A stretch of 59,857 bases of DNA from Pseudomonas migulae NBRC 103157 (GCF_002091715.1 NZ_BDAG01000043.1:1-59857), one strand, 5' to 3'; positions 1 through 8,258 are shown, numbered from the stretch's first letter. Numbers and translations: made by a program. Notes: generated from the sequence alone by a model not told the origin.

Positions 1-418
1 AGTTGAACACACGCTCGAAGGAGCCGTAGTGACGCTCGCTCAAGTAATAGCCTTTGCGTTTTTCTTCCTTGTCCTCTTTCTTTTCACCCTTGATGATCAG
101 GCTGCCGTTCGACAGTTTGATCTCGATGTTCTTCTGATCCATGCCGGGCAACTCGGCGGTGATCTCGAAGCTATTATCCTTTTCGGTGATGTCCACGGCA
201 GGCAAGCCGCGTGAGATCAGATCACGTGGGAGGAACGATTCGACATCGAACAGACCGCGACTGAAAGGCGACACCAATGATCCGCGATGGAAGTCCTCGA
301 ACAGGTGATCCACCTGTTGCCGGAGTTTCTCCAGCGGGCGCCAAAAGTCGGTTGTCACGGGCACCTGGCTCGATTTTTCGTCCCCATGTTCGTGCATTTT
401 TTTTACGGAATTGCTCAT
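1..418 (-). CDS. Hsp20 small heat-shock protein (3' end cut by window edge)
   Basis: Reading leftward from ATG at 416-418, an open frame of 139 codons runs off the window start, so the C-terminus is missing. A GAGGAGT ribosome site lies just upstream of the start. Residues 1-70 form a charged N-terminal arm (MSNSVKKMHEHGDEK start). From about residue 72 the alpha-crystallin fold begins (LPAVDITEKDNSFEITAELPG, then LIIKGEKKEDKEEKRKGYY). Hsp20 proteins are ATP-independent holdases that bind unfolding proteins in the cytoplasm. The gene lies 74 bases downstream of the ArcD-like antiporter on the same strand and could share its ANR-type promoter; that co-transcription is inference. Identification as Hsp20 is firm; the exact subfamily is not. 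Confidence 0.9.
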   Translation of the reverse strand, partial: MSNSVKKMHEHGDEKSSQVPVTTDFWRPLEKLRQQVDHLFEDFHRGSLVSPFSRGLFDVESFLPRDLISRGLPAVDITEKDNSFEITAELPGMDQKNIEIKLSNGSLIIKGEKKEDKEEKRKGYYLSERHYGSFERVFN

Positions 419-491
419 TTTCGGTACTCCTCTCGGATTGAAGGTGGAACGACGAGCACTGTCGGCGAACCACCCGGATTGAACGAGCGTC

Positions 492-1985
492 TTACAGCGT
501 CAATGCCCCAGACCACAGCATCCAGCCGGCATAGGCCGCTGCCGCCCAGATGATGATCAACAAACCCGTTTCCGGACCGCTGAGGGGCTGGCCCTCACGG
601 GCCTTCAGCGTGCCGAGGTAGATCAATGAGCCAGGGGCGTAGAGCAAAGCGCTGAGCAGCATGTATTTGGGCCCGGCGGCGTACAGCAGCCAGACGCAAT
701 ACAGGGAAGCGATCAGCGCAATGGCCAAGTCACGTACTTGCAAGGCGCGATGACCGGCGTAGGTTTCGCCCTGCCAGGTCATTTTCAGCGCATACAGACT
801 GCTGAGCAGGTAGGGCAGCAAGATCATCGAGGTGGCAAGGGAAATCAGTGCCAGGTAGCTTGCGCTCGAGTAGAGCGTCAGCAACAGAAACAGCTGGATG
901 CACCCATTGGTGAGCCACAACGCATGGGCCGGTACGCCACGGGCGGACTCCACGCCAAGTGACGGCGGCATGACCTTCTCCTTGGCCGGTGTGAACACTG
1001 ATTCGGCCGCCAGCAAAGTCCAGGCGAGTAGGGCGCCGCCAACCGAAATGATCAGACCGATGCTGATCAGCACCGCACCCCAAGGCCCAGCGGCAGCCTG
1101 CAGTACGCCGGCCATCGAAGGGTTTTTCAGGGCGGCCAGTTCCGGTTGTTTGAGGATGCCCAGTGACAACAGGGAAACCGCGATCAGCAGTAACAGGGTG
1201 ATGACAAAACCAATGACAGTGGCGCGGCCGACATTAGCGCGCTCTGCGGCGCGGGCGGAAAACACATTGGCACCCTCGATGCCGATAAACACCCAGACCG
1301 TCACCAGCATTGTGCTTTTGACTTGGTCGAGGGTGCTGCCCAACGCAGGCGTGCCCCAGAAATCCACCATGAAGGTTTCGCGCTGGAATGCCGCGATCAC
1401 AAAACCGATGAACAGCAGCAACGGCACGATCTTGGCCACGGTGGTCAGGGCGTTGACGCGAGCCGCCGCACGCATGCCCCGCAGGACCATCCAGTGCAAC
1501 GACCAAAGCACAACGGACGCACCAGCAATCGCTGCCTTGTTATTGCCTTCGCCAAATTGCGGGAAGAAGTAACTCAGCGCGGCAAACAGAATCACCAGGT
1601 AGCTGACGTTCCCGATCCACGCACTGATCCAGTAGCCCCAGGCGGAGTTGAAACTGAGAAAATTGCCGCCCAGAGCCCGGGCATAGGCGAATACACCGTT
1701 GTCCAGCGCCGGCTGGCGGTTGGACAAGGTCTGGTAGACCAAAGCCAGCGACAGCATGCCAACCCCAGTGATCAGCCAGCCAATCAGGATCGCTCCGGCT
1801 CCGGCGCTGGCGGCCATGTTCTGCGGCAGGCTGAAGATGCCGCTGCCGATCATCGAACCCACCACCATAGCTACCAGCAGGCTCAGAGTCAGACGCTTGG
1901 GCTCCGTCTTGCGCAAACTGCCGGCCAGCGGCGGATGCTGGGTGGGGGAAACACCCGGTTGAATGTCTTGCAGTTGAGTAGCCAT
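492..1985 (-). CDS. APC-family basic amino acid/polyamine antiporter (ArcD-like)
   Basis: A 497-residue inner-membrane protein with about 12 hydrophobic segments. After a polar N-terminus of some 30 residues it shows the amino acid/polyamine/organocation signature GSMIGSGIFSLPQ. Length and sequence style match the APA branch that includes the arginine:ornithine antiporter ArcD and related agmatine or lysine exchangers. The usual arcABC deiminase genes are not next to it; the neighbour downstream is hsp20. A perfect ANR/FNR-type palindrome sits about 96 bases before the start, which suggests induction at low oxygen. Substrate is inferred from family only: arginine/ornithine is most likely, lysine/cadaverine or other exchange is possible. 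Confidence 0.82.
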   Translation of the reverse strand: MATQLQDIQPGVSPTQHPPLAGSLRKTEPKRLTLSLLVAMVVGSMIGSGIFSLPQNMAASAGAGAILIGWLITGVGMLSLALVYQTLSNRQPALDNGVFAYARALGGNFLSFNSAWGYWISAWIGNVSYLVILFAALSYFFPQFGEGNNKAAIAGASVVLWSLHWMVLRGMRAAARVNALTTVAKIVPLLLFIGFVIAAFQRETFMVDFWGTPALGSTLDQVKSTMLVTVWVFIGIEGANVFSARAAERANVGRATVIGFVITLLLLIAVSLLSLGILKQPELAALKNPSMAGVLQAAAGPWGAVLISIGLIISVGGALLAWTLLAAESVFTPAKEKVMPPSLGVESARGVPAHALWLTNGCIQLFLLLTLYSSASYLALISLATSMILLPYLLSSLYALKMTWQGETYAGHRALQVRDLAIALIASLYCVWLLYAAGPKYMLLSALLYAPGSLIYLGTLKAREGQPLSGPETGLLIIIWAAAAYAGWMLWSGALTL

Positions 1986-2080
1986 GACGCGCCTCCACGA
2001 GACAGGATGGTCGGCATTGGTCGCGGGTGCGGTTATGCGGACGTCGAGGTTTAATCTCGTCGAGAAGCGCGGGGAGGTGT

Positions 2081-2094
2081 TTGATTAAAATCAA
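2081..2094. promoter_or_regulatory. ANR/FNR-type binding site
   Basis: The sequence TTGATTAAAATCAA is a perfect 14-base palindrome that fits the FNR/ANR consensus TTGAT-N4-ATCAA exactly. Reading leftward toward the antiporter, an AT-rich -10-like stretch (AGATTAAA, about 2050-2057) lies at the distance expected if the box is centred near -41.5 of a start point close to 2046. That is the layout of a class II activated promoter. The assignment to ANR is established by consensus; use of this promoter is inference. Confidence 0.75.
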
Positions 2095-2178
2095 CTGAGG
2101 AAAAAAAACGCATTTGAGGGTGAGTACGCGTGGGAAAACAGGAAATCCTGTGCGCAAGCTATTTGTAACAGTTGCGTC

Positions 2179-2219
2179 CTGACACAGGATTTTGTGGGCG
2201 ATGACCGATGTTCATAGGC
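2179..2219. repeat. Imperfect direct repeat, left copy
   Basis: CTGACACA at 2179-2186 is followed 30 bases later by TGTTCATAGGC at 2209-2219. The same two words in the same order and orientation recur at 3162-3206 (34 bases apart there), with partial similarity between them. The two copies bracket the kinase-like gene at 2381. They may be remains of a duplicated target or element end; nothing identifies the element. Confidence 0.45.
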
Positions 2220-2380
2220 GGCTGTAACCCTGGATTTTGGGGCCCGATAGCCAGAAAACGGGTTAGAGTGCTCATCAATGTCTGTTCATAAGGACCCTCC
2301 ACTCGATTTGCGTAGTCGCGCCAAGCGATCCCAGCGAACGAACCGGGCCAAAAAACCGTATATCAATCGTTATGTGAAGA

Positions 2381-2992
2381 ATGAATCGTTCGCTGTTTGT
2401 TTCTCTAGATGGGCCCAAGGGAGCCGGCAAAACCACACTGTTGGAGGCCGTCACGAAAGTACTCAGGGCAGACAACAAAAAGGTAATCCGACTTTGCGAG
2501 AAAAAAAGCGATCCCTATCGAGGTGAAACAATGGCCCTCGTGAACAAACTCGTCAGAAACCCCACCCGGGAATTAGAGTTACGGGTTTGTGAGCGCCTTG
2601 CAGATAGCCGTACCTGGATTTCCCGGCACGTATTGGTTAAACAGCCCCCAGACAGCATCATCCTGATCGATCGCTGGTACCCGTCTGATGCCGCGTTTCG
2701 CCGGATAATCCCGTTTGCAGATATTCTGCAGTTGAACATTGATCGAAACGTGCGAGTGCCAGACCTGCATGTCGGGGTTATTACCGACCCTGATATTTCA
2801 TGGGCGAGGGCGGCGGCCCGATCGCGTGGGCTGAACAGTACGGTGATCAATAAGCTGGAAGAACATGTCGCTTGTACCCAGGCGTTCGAGCGAGCGATTG
2901 CAGATAACGGCTGGGTTTTATGCCGTAATGAAGGAAAGATCGAAGATGCAACGATGCAGGTGGTTTCGGAGATTTATAAAGTCCTTCGATAG
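2381..2992 (+). CDS. Thymidylate-kinase-like P-loop kinase
   Basis: A 203-residue protein with a Walker A loop DGPKGAGKTT near residues 10-19, a DRW motif in LIDRWYPSDAAF resembling the DR(Y/F/H) motif of dTMP kinases, and an arginine-rich stretch ARAAARSRG in the lid position. Length fits the 200-215 residue norm. Family members phosphorylate dTMP or related nucleotides using ATP. The overall sequence is divergent, and the gene stands alone between short direct repeats and a transposase fragment, unlike a housekeeping tmk, which normally neighbours holB. It may therefore act on another nucleotide or as a phage- or element-borne kinase. No clear ribosome site is seen before ATG 2381. The kinase fold is well supported; the substrate is not. 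Confidence 0.7.
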   Translation: MNRSLFVSLDGPKGAGKTTLLEAVTKVLRADNKKVIRLCEKKSDPYRGETMALVNKLVRNPTRELELRVCERLADSRTWISRHVLVKQPPDSIILIDRWYPSDAAFRRIIPFADILQLNIDRNVRVPDLHVGVITDPDISWARAAARSRGLNSTVINKLEEHVACTQAFERAIADNGWVLCRNEGKIEDATMQVVSEIYKVLR

Positions 2993-3066
2993 GCGAAGTT
3001 CTCTGCGCCAGTTTTGATGCGGTTGAGATAGCCGTAGATGTAAATCGTTAGCAGGATCGAAGGGAT
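2993..3066 (-). pseudogene. Transposase fragment (IS1182-like N-terminal domain)
   Basis: Reading leftward from about 3066, the frame gives IPSILLTIYIYGYLNRI followed by unrelated residues. The string LLKIYIYGYLNRI is typical of the N-terminal domain of IS1182/IS5-group transposases. Only about 25 codons remain, abutting the stop codon of the kinase-like gene, so the fragment marks an old insertion or recombination edge. Identification is from motif memory only. Confidence 0.45.
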
Positions 3067-3161
3067 GATTTGGGGAGAGGCTTACTGACCTGACGGTTCG
3101 AGCGTCGACTGCTGGAGCCGGGGGTTGGTAGATTGAAAGAACCTTTGGCAGGAGTTCCGCT

Positions 3162-3206
3162 CTGACACATGATTTAACTTATGGGCCATGTCATATGTTC
3201 ATAGGC
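3162..3206. repeat. Imperfect direct repeat, right copy
   Basis: Second copy of the CTGACACA ... TGTTCATAGGC pair also found at 2179-2219, in the same orientation, with a four-base longer interior. Together they enclose about 1 kb holding the kinase-like gene and the transposase fragment. Confidence 0.45.
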
Positions 3207-3315
3207 AGGCCGTTAATATGTTCTGCTGCAGGTCCGACGGCTGATGGCGTGGAAATGTTCATCGGTCCAAGTTCATGGAAACCGGGCTGCAGCTTCAGGA
3301 CTGTCCGGCCAGCAA

Positions 3316-3426
3316 ACCACTGTGGGCGAGCACTTCGGTGCGATCAATGCGGCAAACATGCGTCGTGCCCATGCGCTGGTCGAAAGCGGCAAAGCCCGGG
3401 GCAAGATCGTTCTCGAAGGGTTCTGA
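3316..3426 (+). pseudogene. C-terminal ghost of a zinc-type alcohol dehydrogenase/quinone reductase
   Basis: The last 36 codons before TGA read TTVGEHFGAINAANMRRAHA then LVESGKARGKIVLEGF. They match, residue for residue in most places, the C-terminus of the intact quinone reductase at 6935-7954 (TTVGDNYGRINAENLRRAHA, LLESGKAKGKVVLEGF). Nothing upstream encodes the rest of such a protein, so this is a decayed paralogue or the scar of a deletion. It lies on the opposite strand to the intact copy. Confidence 0.8.
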
Positions 3427-3607
3427 TTTCACTCATCGGGTGAGGGCGGTTGCGCGTATTTCGATGCATTGGTATCAGCGCTTCACCGCCACGGCAAATG
3501 ACCTGCTCGAAGAGCCGTTGCAACCGATATTCCTTGCTCAGGTATCGGCCTGATGATTCGACCTGTTGAACCGCACCACCTCGGCCGGCATGGAGGCGGC
3601 CGGCGCA

Positions 3608-4597
3608 TCATTTCGCTTCAGGACGCGGCTGTACTCCGAATTGCGGAACGATGTGAGTGCCCAGCTCTTCAATGACTTGCGCAGCAGGGCGCTTTCCGTA
3701 TTTGAGATTCAGGATAACGTGGTCCACTCCGATTTCCTCAAGCGACTCCAGCAAAAACCGAAGATGGTAGCGTCCAAGTTTAAACCCCAAATGAATGCGA
3801 GTGGGCGGCGTAGACGGGGTCTCATCGAGGTCGATGTAGAGCGACTGGGTGAAGGGCTTATAGACGGGGCCACATTGCTTCATGACCTCCTGCCGCCAAT
3901 CTTCCACGATCATTCGCTGCATGTTCGGTATACGTGGATAGTTGATCCATCCGACGCTTTCGCGTGCGATCCAATCCAGTGACTGGCGACTATTCCCGGT
4001 CACGAGCATTGGAATGACTTGGGTTGTGGGTTTCGGAATGAGGTCTGCGCCCCGCATCTCACCACCGCTCCAGCGGATGGGTTCAAAGCTGGTGCTGTGG
4101 GCTTGGCGAATCACCTCGTAGTGTTCTCGAAAGATTTCTCCGCGTCTCTCGGGATCGACGCCAAAAGCCGAAAACTCCACAGGACGATCGCCGGAAGCAA
4201 CCCCCAGAATCAAGCGACCTGCGCTCAACTGATCGACGCTGGCTGACGCCTTGGCCGTGTGCAGAGGATGGTGTAAAGGGATGGCAATGGAGGCGGTGCC
4301 AAGCGCTATCTCCGACGTATGAGCAGCCATATAGCCCAGGTAAACCCAAGGGTCGAACAGCTGGCCCACATCGCCGAAACCAGGGTCCCGAAGCGGCACG
4401 TCGCGAAACCAGAGCGCGCAGAAGCCCAGCGCCTCTGCTTGTTTGGCCAGTGCGACCTGATTGAGCATGCTCGGAGTGTCCCCATCGAAGGCCTCCAAAG
4501 GAAAGAACAATCCAAGGCTCAAATGACCCTGAGTGAAGGTTCGGCTGAACCCTCGATGCTGCTGATAAGGAATCGTGCTCGGCCGATACATACTCAT
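3608..4597 (-). CDS. Luciferase-like monooxygenase (LLM class flavin-dependent oxidoreductase)
   Basis: A 329-residue TIM-barrel flavoprotein of the bacterial-luciferase superfamily. Supporting strings are LGLFFPLEAF near the N-terminus, EALGFCALWFRDVPL, GTASIAIPLHHPLHTAK, and DQLSAGRLILGVASGD, the conserved LLM strand pattern. Family members use FMNH2 or F420-type cofactors to oxidise small organic substrates; the substrate here is unknown. The start chosen is ATG at 4595-4597, preceded by TGAGGAAG. A longer frame runs up to 4711 but its first 38 codons (MYGATGRLHALPH...) come from an Old Yellow Enzyme ghost, so the extension is not part of this protein. The gene is solitary, between a quinone-reductase ghost and that OYE ghost. 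Confidence 0.8.
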   Translation of the reverse strand: MSMYRPSTIPYQQHRGFSRTFTQGHLSLGLFFPLEAFDGDTPSMLNQVALAKQAEALGFCALWFRDVPLRDPGFGDVGQLFDPWVYLGYMAAHTSEIALGTASIAIPLHHPLHTAKASASVDQLSAGRLILGVASGDRPVEFSAFGVDPERRGEIFREHYEVIRQAHSTSFEPIRWSGGEMRGADLIPKPTTQVIPMLVTGNSRQSLDWIARESVGWINYPRIPNMQRMIVEDWRQEVMKQCGPVYKPFTQSLYIDLDETPSTPPTRIHLGFKLGRYHLRFLLESLEEIGVDHVILNLKYGKRPAAQVIEELGTHIVPQFGVQPRPEAK

Positions 4598-4659
4598 CTT
4601 CCTCAATGGGAGAACGTGAACAGCGCCCCTGTTTCCAGAGTTGCTGCGGCATCGGTCGC

Positions 4660-4825
4660 TTGAGAACGACAGGTGGGGTAGTGCGTGTAGCCTTCCCGTT
4701 GCACCGTACATGCTGGTCGGGTCGACCGGATCGAGGGGCCAGTTGCTGGCGATACGCGCGGGCAGGTCCGGATTCAGCGATGAGCGGACGGTAGAAAGAA
4801 ATCAGATCGCTCCAGCCCGATACAT
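4660..4825 (-). pseudogene. C-terminal ghost of an Old Yellow Enzyme alkene reductase
   Basis: Reading leftward, one frame gives GWSDLISFYRPLIAESG, a second gives LPARIASNWPLDPVDPTSMY, and a third gives GYTHYP. In order these match the C-terminus of the intact reductase at 15653-16777 (GWGDLIAFGRPFIANPDLPA ... DPVDPTSMYGGTDKGYTDYP). At least two frameshifts are therefore visible. The ghost precedes the luciferase-like gene and supplies that ORF's false N-terminal extension. Confidence 0.82.
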
Positions 4826-4830
4826 CATCT

Positions 4831-5329
4831 GAGCAAAGGCATGGGGATCATTCAACAAGCGTAGGCGGCATTGCGGGGAACCGCCATGTTCGTCGTCCGT
4901 CTCGGTACCTGTCGCAGATGATTACACCGCAGTCTGGGCCTTGGGCGTCGTGATCGGCGCGCCGCGGGTTGCTATTGAGGACAGTCGTCAGGTCAGCCCG
5001 CTGAGCCTTTAGATACTCGACCGACAATTTTGTCCGGCCCCAGTCCTGAAATTCAGACGATAAGATAAATTTTCAGACCCCAACGCAGAACTCCATTTCC
5101 CCAGGCAAGGCACTCCCTGCGCCTTTCTCACACAATCGGCTCTAACGCTATCGCGCTGCATGACAGAAACAGGTGCGATGAGCGACTTTGGAACTTGCAC
5201 TAACGATATTAGCTTGATGCAGGAGGGGCTAGGCATCGTCGATTTCTGGTCTTTAGCAGGATATTAAGAATAATAAAAACGCGCACCTGGAAAATTTTGC
5301 GTTGCTTCTATTACTTCAAAATAACAAAT
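4831..5329. other. About 500 bases with no recognised gene
   Basis: No convincing coding frame was found on either strand. A 75-codon leftward frame (5009-5236) has no recognisable family, no ribosome site and an uneven composition. A short rightward stretch (DDYTAVWALGVVIGAPRVAI, about 4917-4976) looks protein-like and may be a gene tail, but I cannot name it. The last 80 bases are AT-rich and probably hold the porin promoter. Confidence 0.4.
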
Positions 5330-5343
5330 GGAGCGCTATATAA

Positions 5344-6651
5344 GTGAGTGGAAAAACAATAACTGCAAGTTCGGTGTTTCTTAGTATCACCCTGAGTGTC
5401 CAGGCGCATGCTGACTTCCTGAGTGATAGCAAAGCCACCTTGGGAATGAGAAACTTCTACTTCAATAACGACAACCGCGATGGCGTTGCCGCCCCTTCTA
5501 AAACCGAAGAATGGGCGCAGGGTTTCATGCTGGACTTCAAATCGGGCTATACCGACGGCATGGTTGGCTTTGGTGTCGATGGCTTGGGGTTGCTGGGGGT
5601 TAACCTGGACAGCGGCAAAGGACGGCATGTCGGCAGCAGCATGATGCCTTCTGACAGTGACAACCGTGCCGTCGACGAGTGGAGCAGGCTGGGGCTGACC
5701 GGAAAAGTCAAAATGTCGAAAACTGAACTTCGCTACGGCACCTTGATTCCGAAACTCCCCATTCTGGTCGCCAACGATGGGCGCGTGCTTCCGCAAACCT
5801 TCGAGGGCGTTCAAATCACCTCGAGCGAGCTCAATCGCCTGACCTTGACTGGAGGTCGGATTGAACATGCAACAGGACGTGGTTCGAGCGATCAGACGGG
5901 GCTGGCCGTTACTGGTGGTACGCGTGAAAGCAATCAGTTTGACTTCGCCGGGGGCGATTGGAAACTCACCAAGGATCTGACAGCTCAGTACTACTACGCC
6001 GGCCTCGATAACTACTATACGCAGCATTTTTTGGGATTGATTCACACCCTTGCCATCTCGGACAATCAGTCCCTCAAAACCGACCTGCGCTACTTCAAAA
6101 CTGACTCGTCAGGTGCAAATAGCTCCGGTACGTCAGGCTTCAGAATGAGTGGCTACACCAAAAACGGTGATGGAGAAATCGATAACCGTACCTGGAGTGC
6201 CGCGTTGATTTACACACTGGGTGGCCACGCAATTACTGCGGGGTACCAAAGTGTGTCGGATGGCAGCAACTTCACTCAACTCAGTCAAGGTAGCCTGCTA
6301 AACAAGGGCGCCGGTGGAGCAAGCCTGTATCTGTATACAGACCGCTTTATCCAAACTTTCACCCGCGCAGGCGAGCGCACAGCTTTCGGTCAGTATGCTT
6401 ACGACTTCGCCGCTCTGGGTGTCCCTGGCCTAAAAGGCTCGGTCATGTACCTCTCTGGCGATAACATTAAAACGACGTCAGGCGCCAACCAAAAGGAATG
6501 GGAAAGAGACATTAGCCTGGACTACGTCCTTCAGTCGGGAGCGCTAAAAGGCGTCGGGTTCGGCTGGCGTAACGGCAAGTCCAACAGCGAAGCATCTCGT
6601 AACGTAGATCAGAATCGTATTTTTGTGACCTATAGCATTCCGCTTCTCTAA
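5344..6651 (+). CDS. OprD-family outer membrane porin
   Basis: A 435-residue precursor. The start is GTG at 5344, directly after an in-frame TAA, with GGAG at 5330-5333. The N-terminus KTITASSVFLSITLSVQAHA works as a signal peptide. OprD features follow: DFLSDSKATLGMRNFYFNND, an EEWAQGFMLDFKSGYTDG strand, ELRYGTLIPKLPILVANDGR, and a C-terminal FVTYSIPLL strand ending the barrel. OprD porins form 18-stranded substrate-selective channels for basic amino acids, aromatic acids and similar compounds. The neighbours do not define a substrate. A competing ATG at 5329 in another frame gives only 18 codons, so the region around the start may carry a small indel. Family call is firm; the start is less so. 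Confidence 0.88.
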   Translation: MSGKTITASSVFLSITLSVQAHADFLSDSKATLGMRNFYFNNDNRDGVAAPSKTEEWAQGFMLDFKSGYTDGMVGFGVDGLGLLGVNLDSGKGRHVGSSMMPSDSDNRAVDEWSRLGLTGKVKMSKTELRYGTLIPKLPILVANDGRVLPQTFEGVQITSSELNRLTLTGGRIEHATGRGSSDQTGLAVTGGTRESNQFDFAGGDWKLTKDLTAQYYYAGLDNYYTQHFLGLIHTLAISDNQSLKTDLRYFKTDSSGANSSGTSGFRMSGYTKNGDGEIDNRTWSAALIYTLGGHAITAGYQSVSDGSNFTQLSQGSLLNKGAGGASLYLYTDRFIQTFTRAGERTAFGQYAYDFAALGVPGLKGSVMYLSGDNIKTTSGANQKEWERDISLDYVLQSGALKGVGFGWRNGKSNSEASRNVDQNRIFVTYSIPLL

Positions 6652-6667
6652 CTATTGTCATGAGCGG

Positions 6668-6859
6668 TTAATTCCCAGCTTTGTTTTTGTTTACAGAGCT
6701 AATGATGGATTCAGTCGTCTTGTTCCACTTGAAGAGCTTGGCAAGCGCTGCGGGCGCTGAGACCTGGAACTGATGGCTGACCTCTTTGGGCGTTAATCCC
6801 TCCGCCAATAACAGCAGAATTTTGGCCCGCAGCCCAAGACGTTGCCCCAGCCAGCCCAT
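6668..6859 (-). pseudogene. Transposase or helix-turn-helix fragment (IS630-like)
   Basis: A 63-codon leftward frame beginning MGWLGQRLGLRAKILLLLAE then GLTPKEVSHQFQVSAPA resembles the N-terminal helix-turn-helix of IS630-family transposases (R..ILLLAAEGLS.KEIA..L.VS...V.KW). After KLFKWNK the similarity ends and the frame closes, so no catalytic domain remains. It lies just downstream of the porin gene. Most likely an insertion sequence remnant; a small DNA-binding protein is a weaker alternative. Confidence 0.45.
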
Positions 6860-6934
6860 CCGCGATCAGCCTTGTAGTGTGGCGTGGTCAAATCGCATTA
6901 AAACGAATGGGGCGGCGGGTTTGTCTAGACCCTC

Positions 6935-7954
6935 TTAGAAGCCTTCCAGCACGACCTTACCCTTCGCCTTGCCGCTTTCCAGCAGAGCATGGGCACGACG
7001 AAGATTTTCTGCGTTGATGCGCCCATAGTTGTCGCCAACGGTGGTGCGCAACTCACCCGTATCAACGCGCCGCGCAACTTCGTTGAGGATGTTGTGCTGC
7101 TCCTGCATGTCCTCTGTCTCGTAAAGCGAGCGGGTGTACATCAGCTCCCAGTGTAACGACAGGCTCTTACGCTTCATCGGTACGACGTCAAGCGTGGCCG
7201 GGTCATCGATCAGGCCCAGCCTGCCCTGAGGTTTCAGTGACTCGATGATTTGCTCGAAGTGCCGATCGGTCTGGGTCAGGCTTGCGACATAGCTGACTTG
7301 TGCGATACCGATGCGCTTGAGCTCCTCGCTGAGTGGCTTGGTATGGTCGATGACATGATGCGCACCAAGCTCGGTGACCCAGGCCTGGGTTTCAGGGCGC
7401 GAAGCCGTACCAATGATCGTCAACCCGGTTAACTGACGCGCCAGCTGAGTCAGGATTGAACCCACCCCCCCTGCAGCGCCGATGATCAGCAGCGTTTCGC
7501 CCCGGTCGGTGGTATCGCGTGCAACACCGAGGCGAGCAAAAAGTAATTCCCATGCGGTCAAGGAAGTCAGTGGCAATGCCGCAGCCTGGCTGAATTCCAG
7601 TGACTGGGGCATTGAACCGACGATACGCTCATCCACCAGTTGCAGCTCACTGTTGCTGCCCGGGCGGATCAGCGATCCGGCGTACCAGACCCTGTCACCG
7701 GGCTTGAATAGCGTCACGTCGCTGCCCACCGACTTGACCACGCCGGCAGCATCCCAACCGAGGATACGCGGCTGGCTCTCGTCCTCGTGCGGTACATAGC
7801 CCTGCCGCACCTTGGTATCGACAGGATTGACCGATACGGCTTTTACCTCTACGAGCAAGTCGCGCGGCCCCGGCACTGGCTCGGGTATATCGATCTCCAC
7901 CAAGGCGTCGGGATGTTCAATAGGCAGGCATTTGAAATGTGCAATGGCTTTCAT
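6935..7954 (-). CDS. Zinc-type alcohol dehydrogenase-like quinone reductase
   Basis: A 339-residue medium-chain dehydrogenase/reductase. The N-terminal GroES-like half includes VSVNPVDTKVRQGY and GWDAAGVVKSVG; the Rossmann half has LIIGAAGGVGSILTQLA for NADPH binding. Catalytic zinc cysteines are absent, as in the quinone oxidoreductase and enoyl reductase branches. Start is ATG 7952-7954 behind CCTGAGGAGC; the frame extends 19 codons further but without a ribosome site. It is the last gene of a leftward operon after xenA, a bridging ORF and an ABM gene, separated from the latter by 10 bases. The set suggests reduction of quinones or alpha,beta-unsaturated carbonyls. Its C-terminal sequence is duplicated as a ghost at 3316-3426. 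Confidence 0.88.
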   Translation of the reverse strand: MKAIAHFKCLPIEHPDALVEIDIPEPVPGPRDLLVEVKAVSVNPVDTKVRQGYVPHEDESQPRILGWDAAGVVKSVGSDVTLFKPGDRVWYAGSLIRPGSNSELQLVDERIVGSMPQSLEFSQAAALPLTSLTAWELLFARLGVARDTTDRGETLLIIGAAGGVGSILTQLARQLTGLTIIGTASRPETQAWVTELGAHHVIDHTKPLSEELKRIGIAQVSYVASLTQTDRHFEQIIESLKPQGRLGLIDDPATLDVVPMKRKSLSLHWELMYTRSLYETEDMQEQHNILNEVARRVDTGELRTTVGDNYGRINAENLRRAHALLESGKAKGKVVLEGF

Positions 7955-7964
7955 TCGATGCTCC

Positions 7965-8258
7965 TCAGGAGATGCGATACATCTTCGTGATGGTGAGCTT
8001 TTCAGCAGCACGTTCGATGAAAGGGAGCGCTGACTGAAAATGCGGTGTCGCTTCGTGAGCAGTCTGCGCCGCTTCGTCCCGCCACTGCTCGATCATGTGG
8101 AAAGTGCGAGCTTGCTCGGCATCACGATGGAGGTCGTACTGGATACAGTCCGCTTCCCCTCGGCTTGGGCCTTGCAGGTTCTGCAACGTTTGCTCGAGCT
8201 CTGTTTCGAAGCCGGCCTTGGCGACCAAAGTGGCAATCAGTGTTAGAGCGGTAGTCAT
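7965..8258 (-). CDS. Antibiotic biosynthesis monooxygenase (ABM/YgiN-like) domain protein
   Basis: A 97-residue single-domain protein: TLIATLVAKAGFETELEQTL, then ADCIQYDLHRDAEQARTFHM and EQWRDEAAQTAHEATPHF. This is the ferredoxin-like dimeric alpha+beta barrel of ABM proteins, some of which (YgiN) act as quinol monooxygenases. The start ATG 8256-8258 follows a perfect AGGAGGTTTG ribosome site, and the ATG overlaps the stop of the bridging ORF as TGATG, implying translational coupling. Position between xenA and the quinone reductase supports a role in quinone or electrophile handling, which is inference. Confidence 0.85.
   Translation of the reverse strand: MTTALTLIATLVAKAGFETELEQTLQNLQGPSRGEADCIQYDLHRDAEQARTFHMIEQWRDEAAQTAHEATPHFQSALPFIERAAEKLTITKMYRIS

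Noticed and set aside
4598..4711. N-terminal extension of the luciferase-like gene
   Set aside because: Residues match the C-terminus of an Old Yellow Enzyme ghost; the true start has TGAGGAAG at 4597.
5009..5236. Leftward frame of 75 codons upstream of the porin
   Set aside because: No motif, no ribosome site, and uneven composition.
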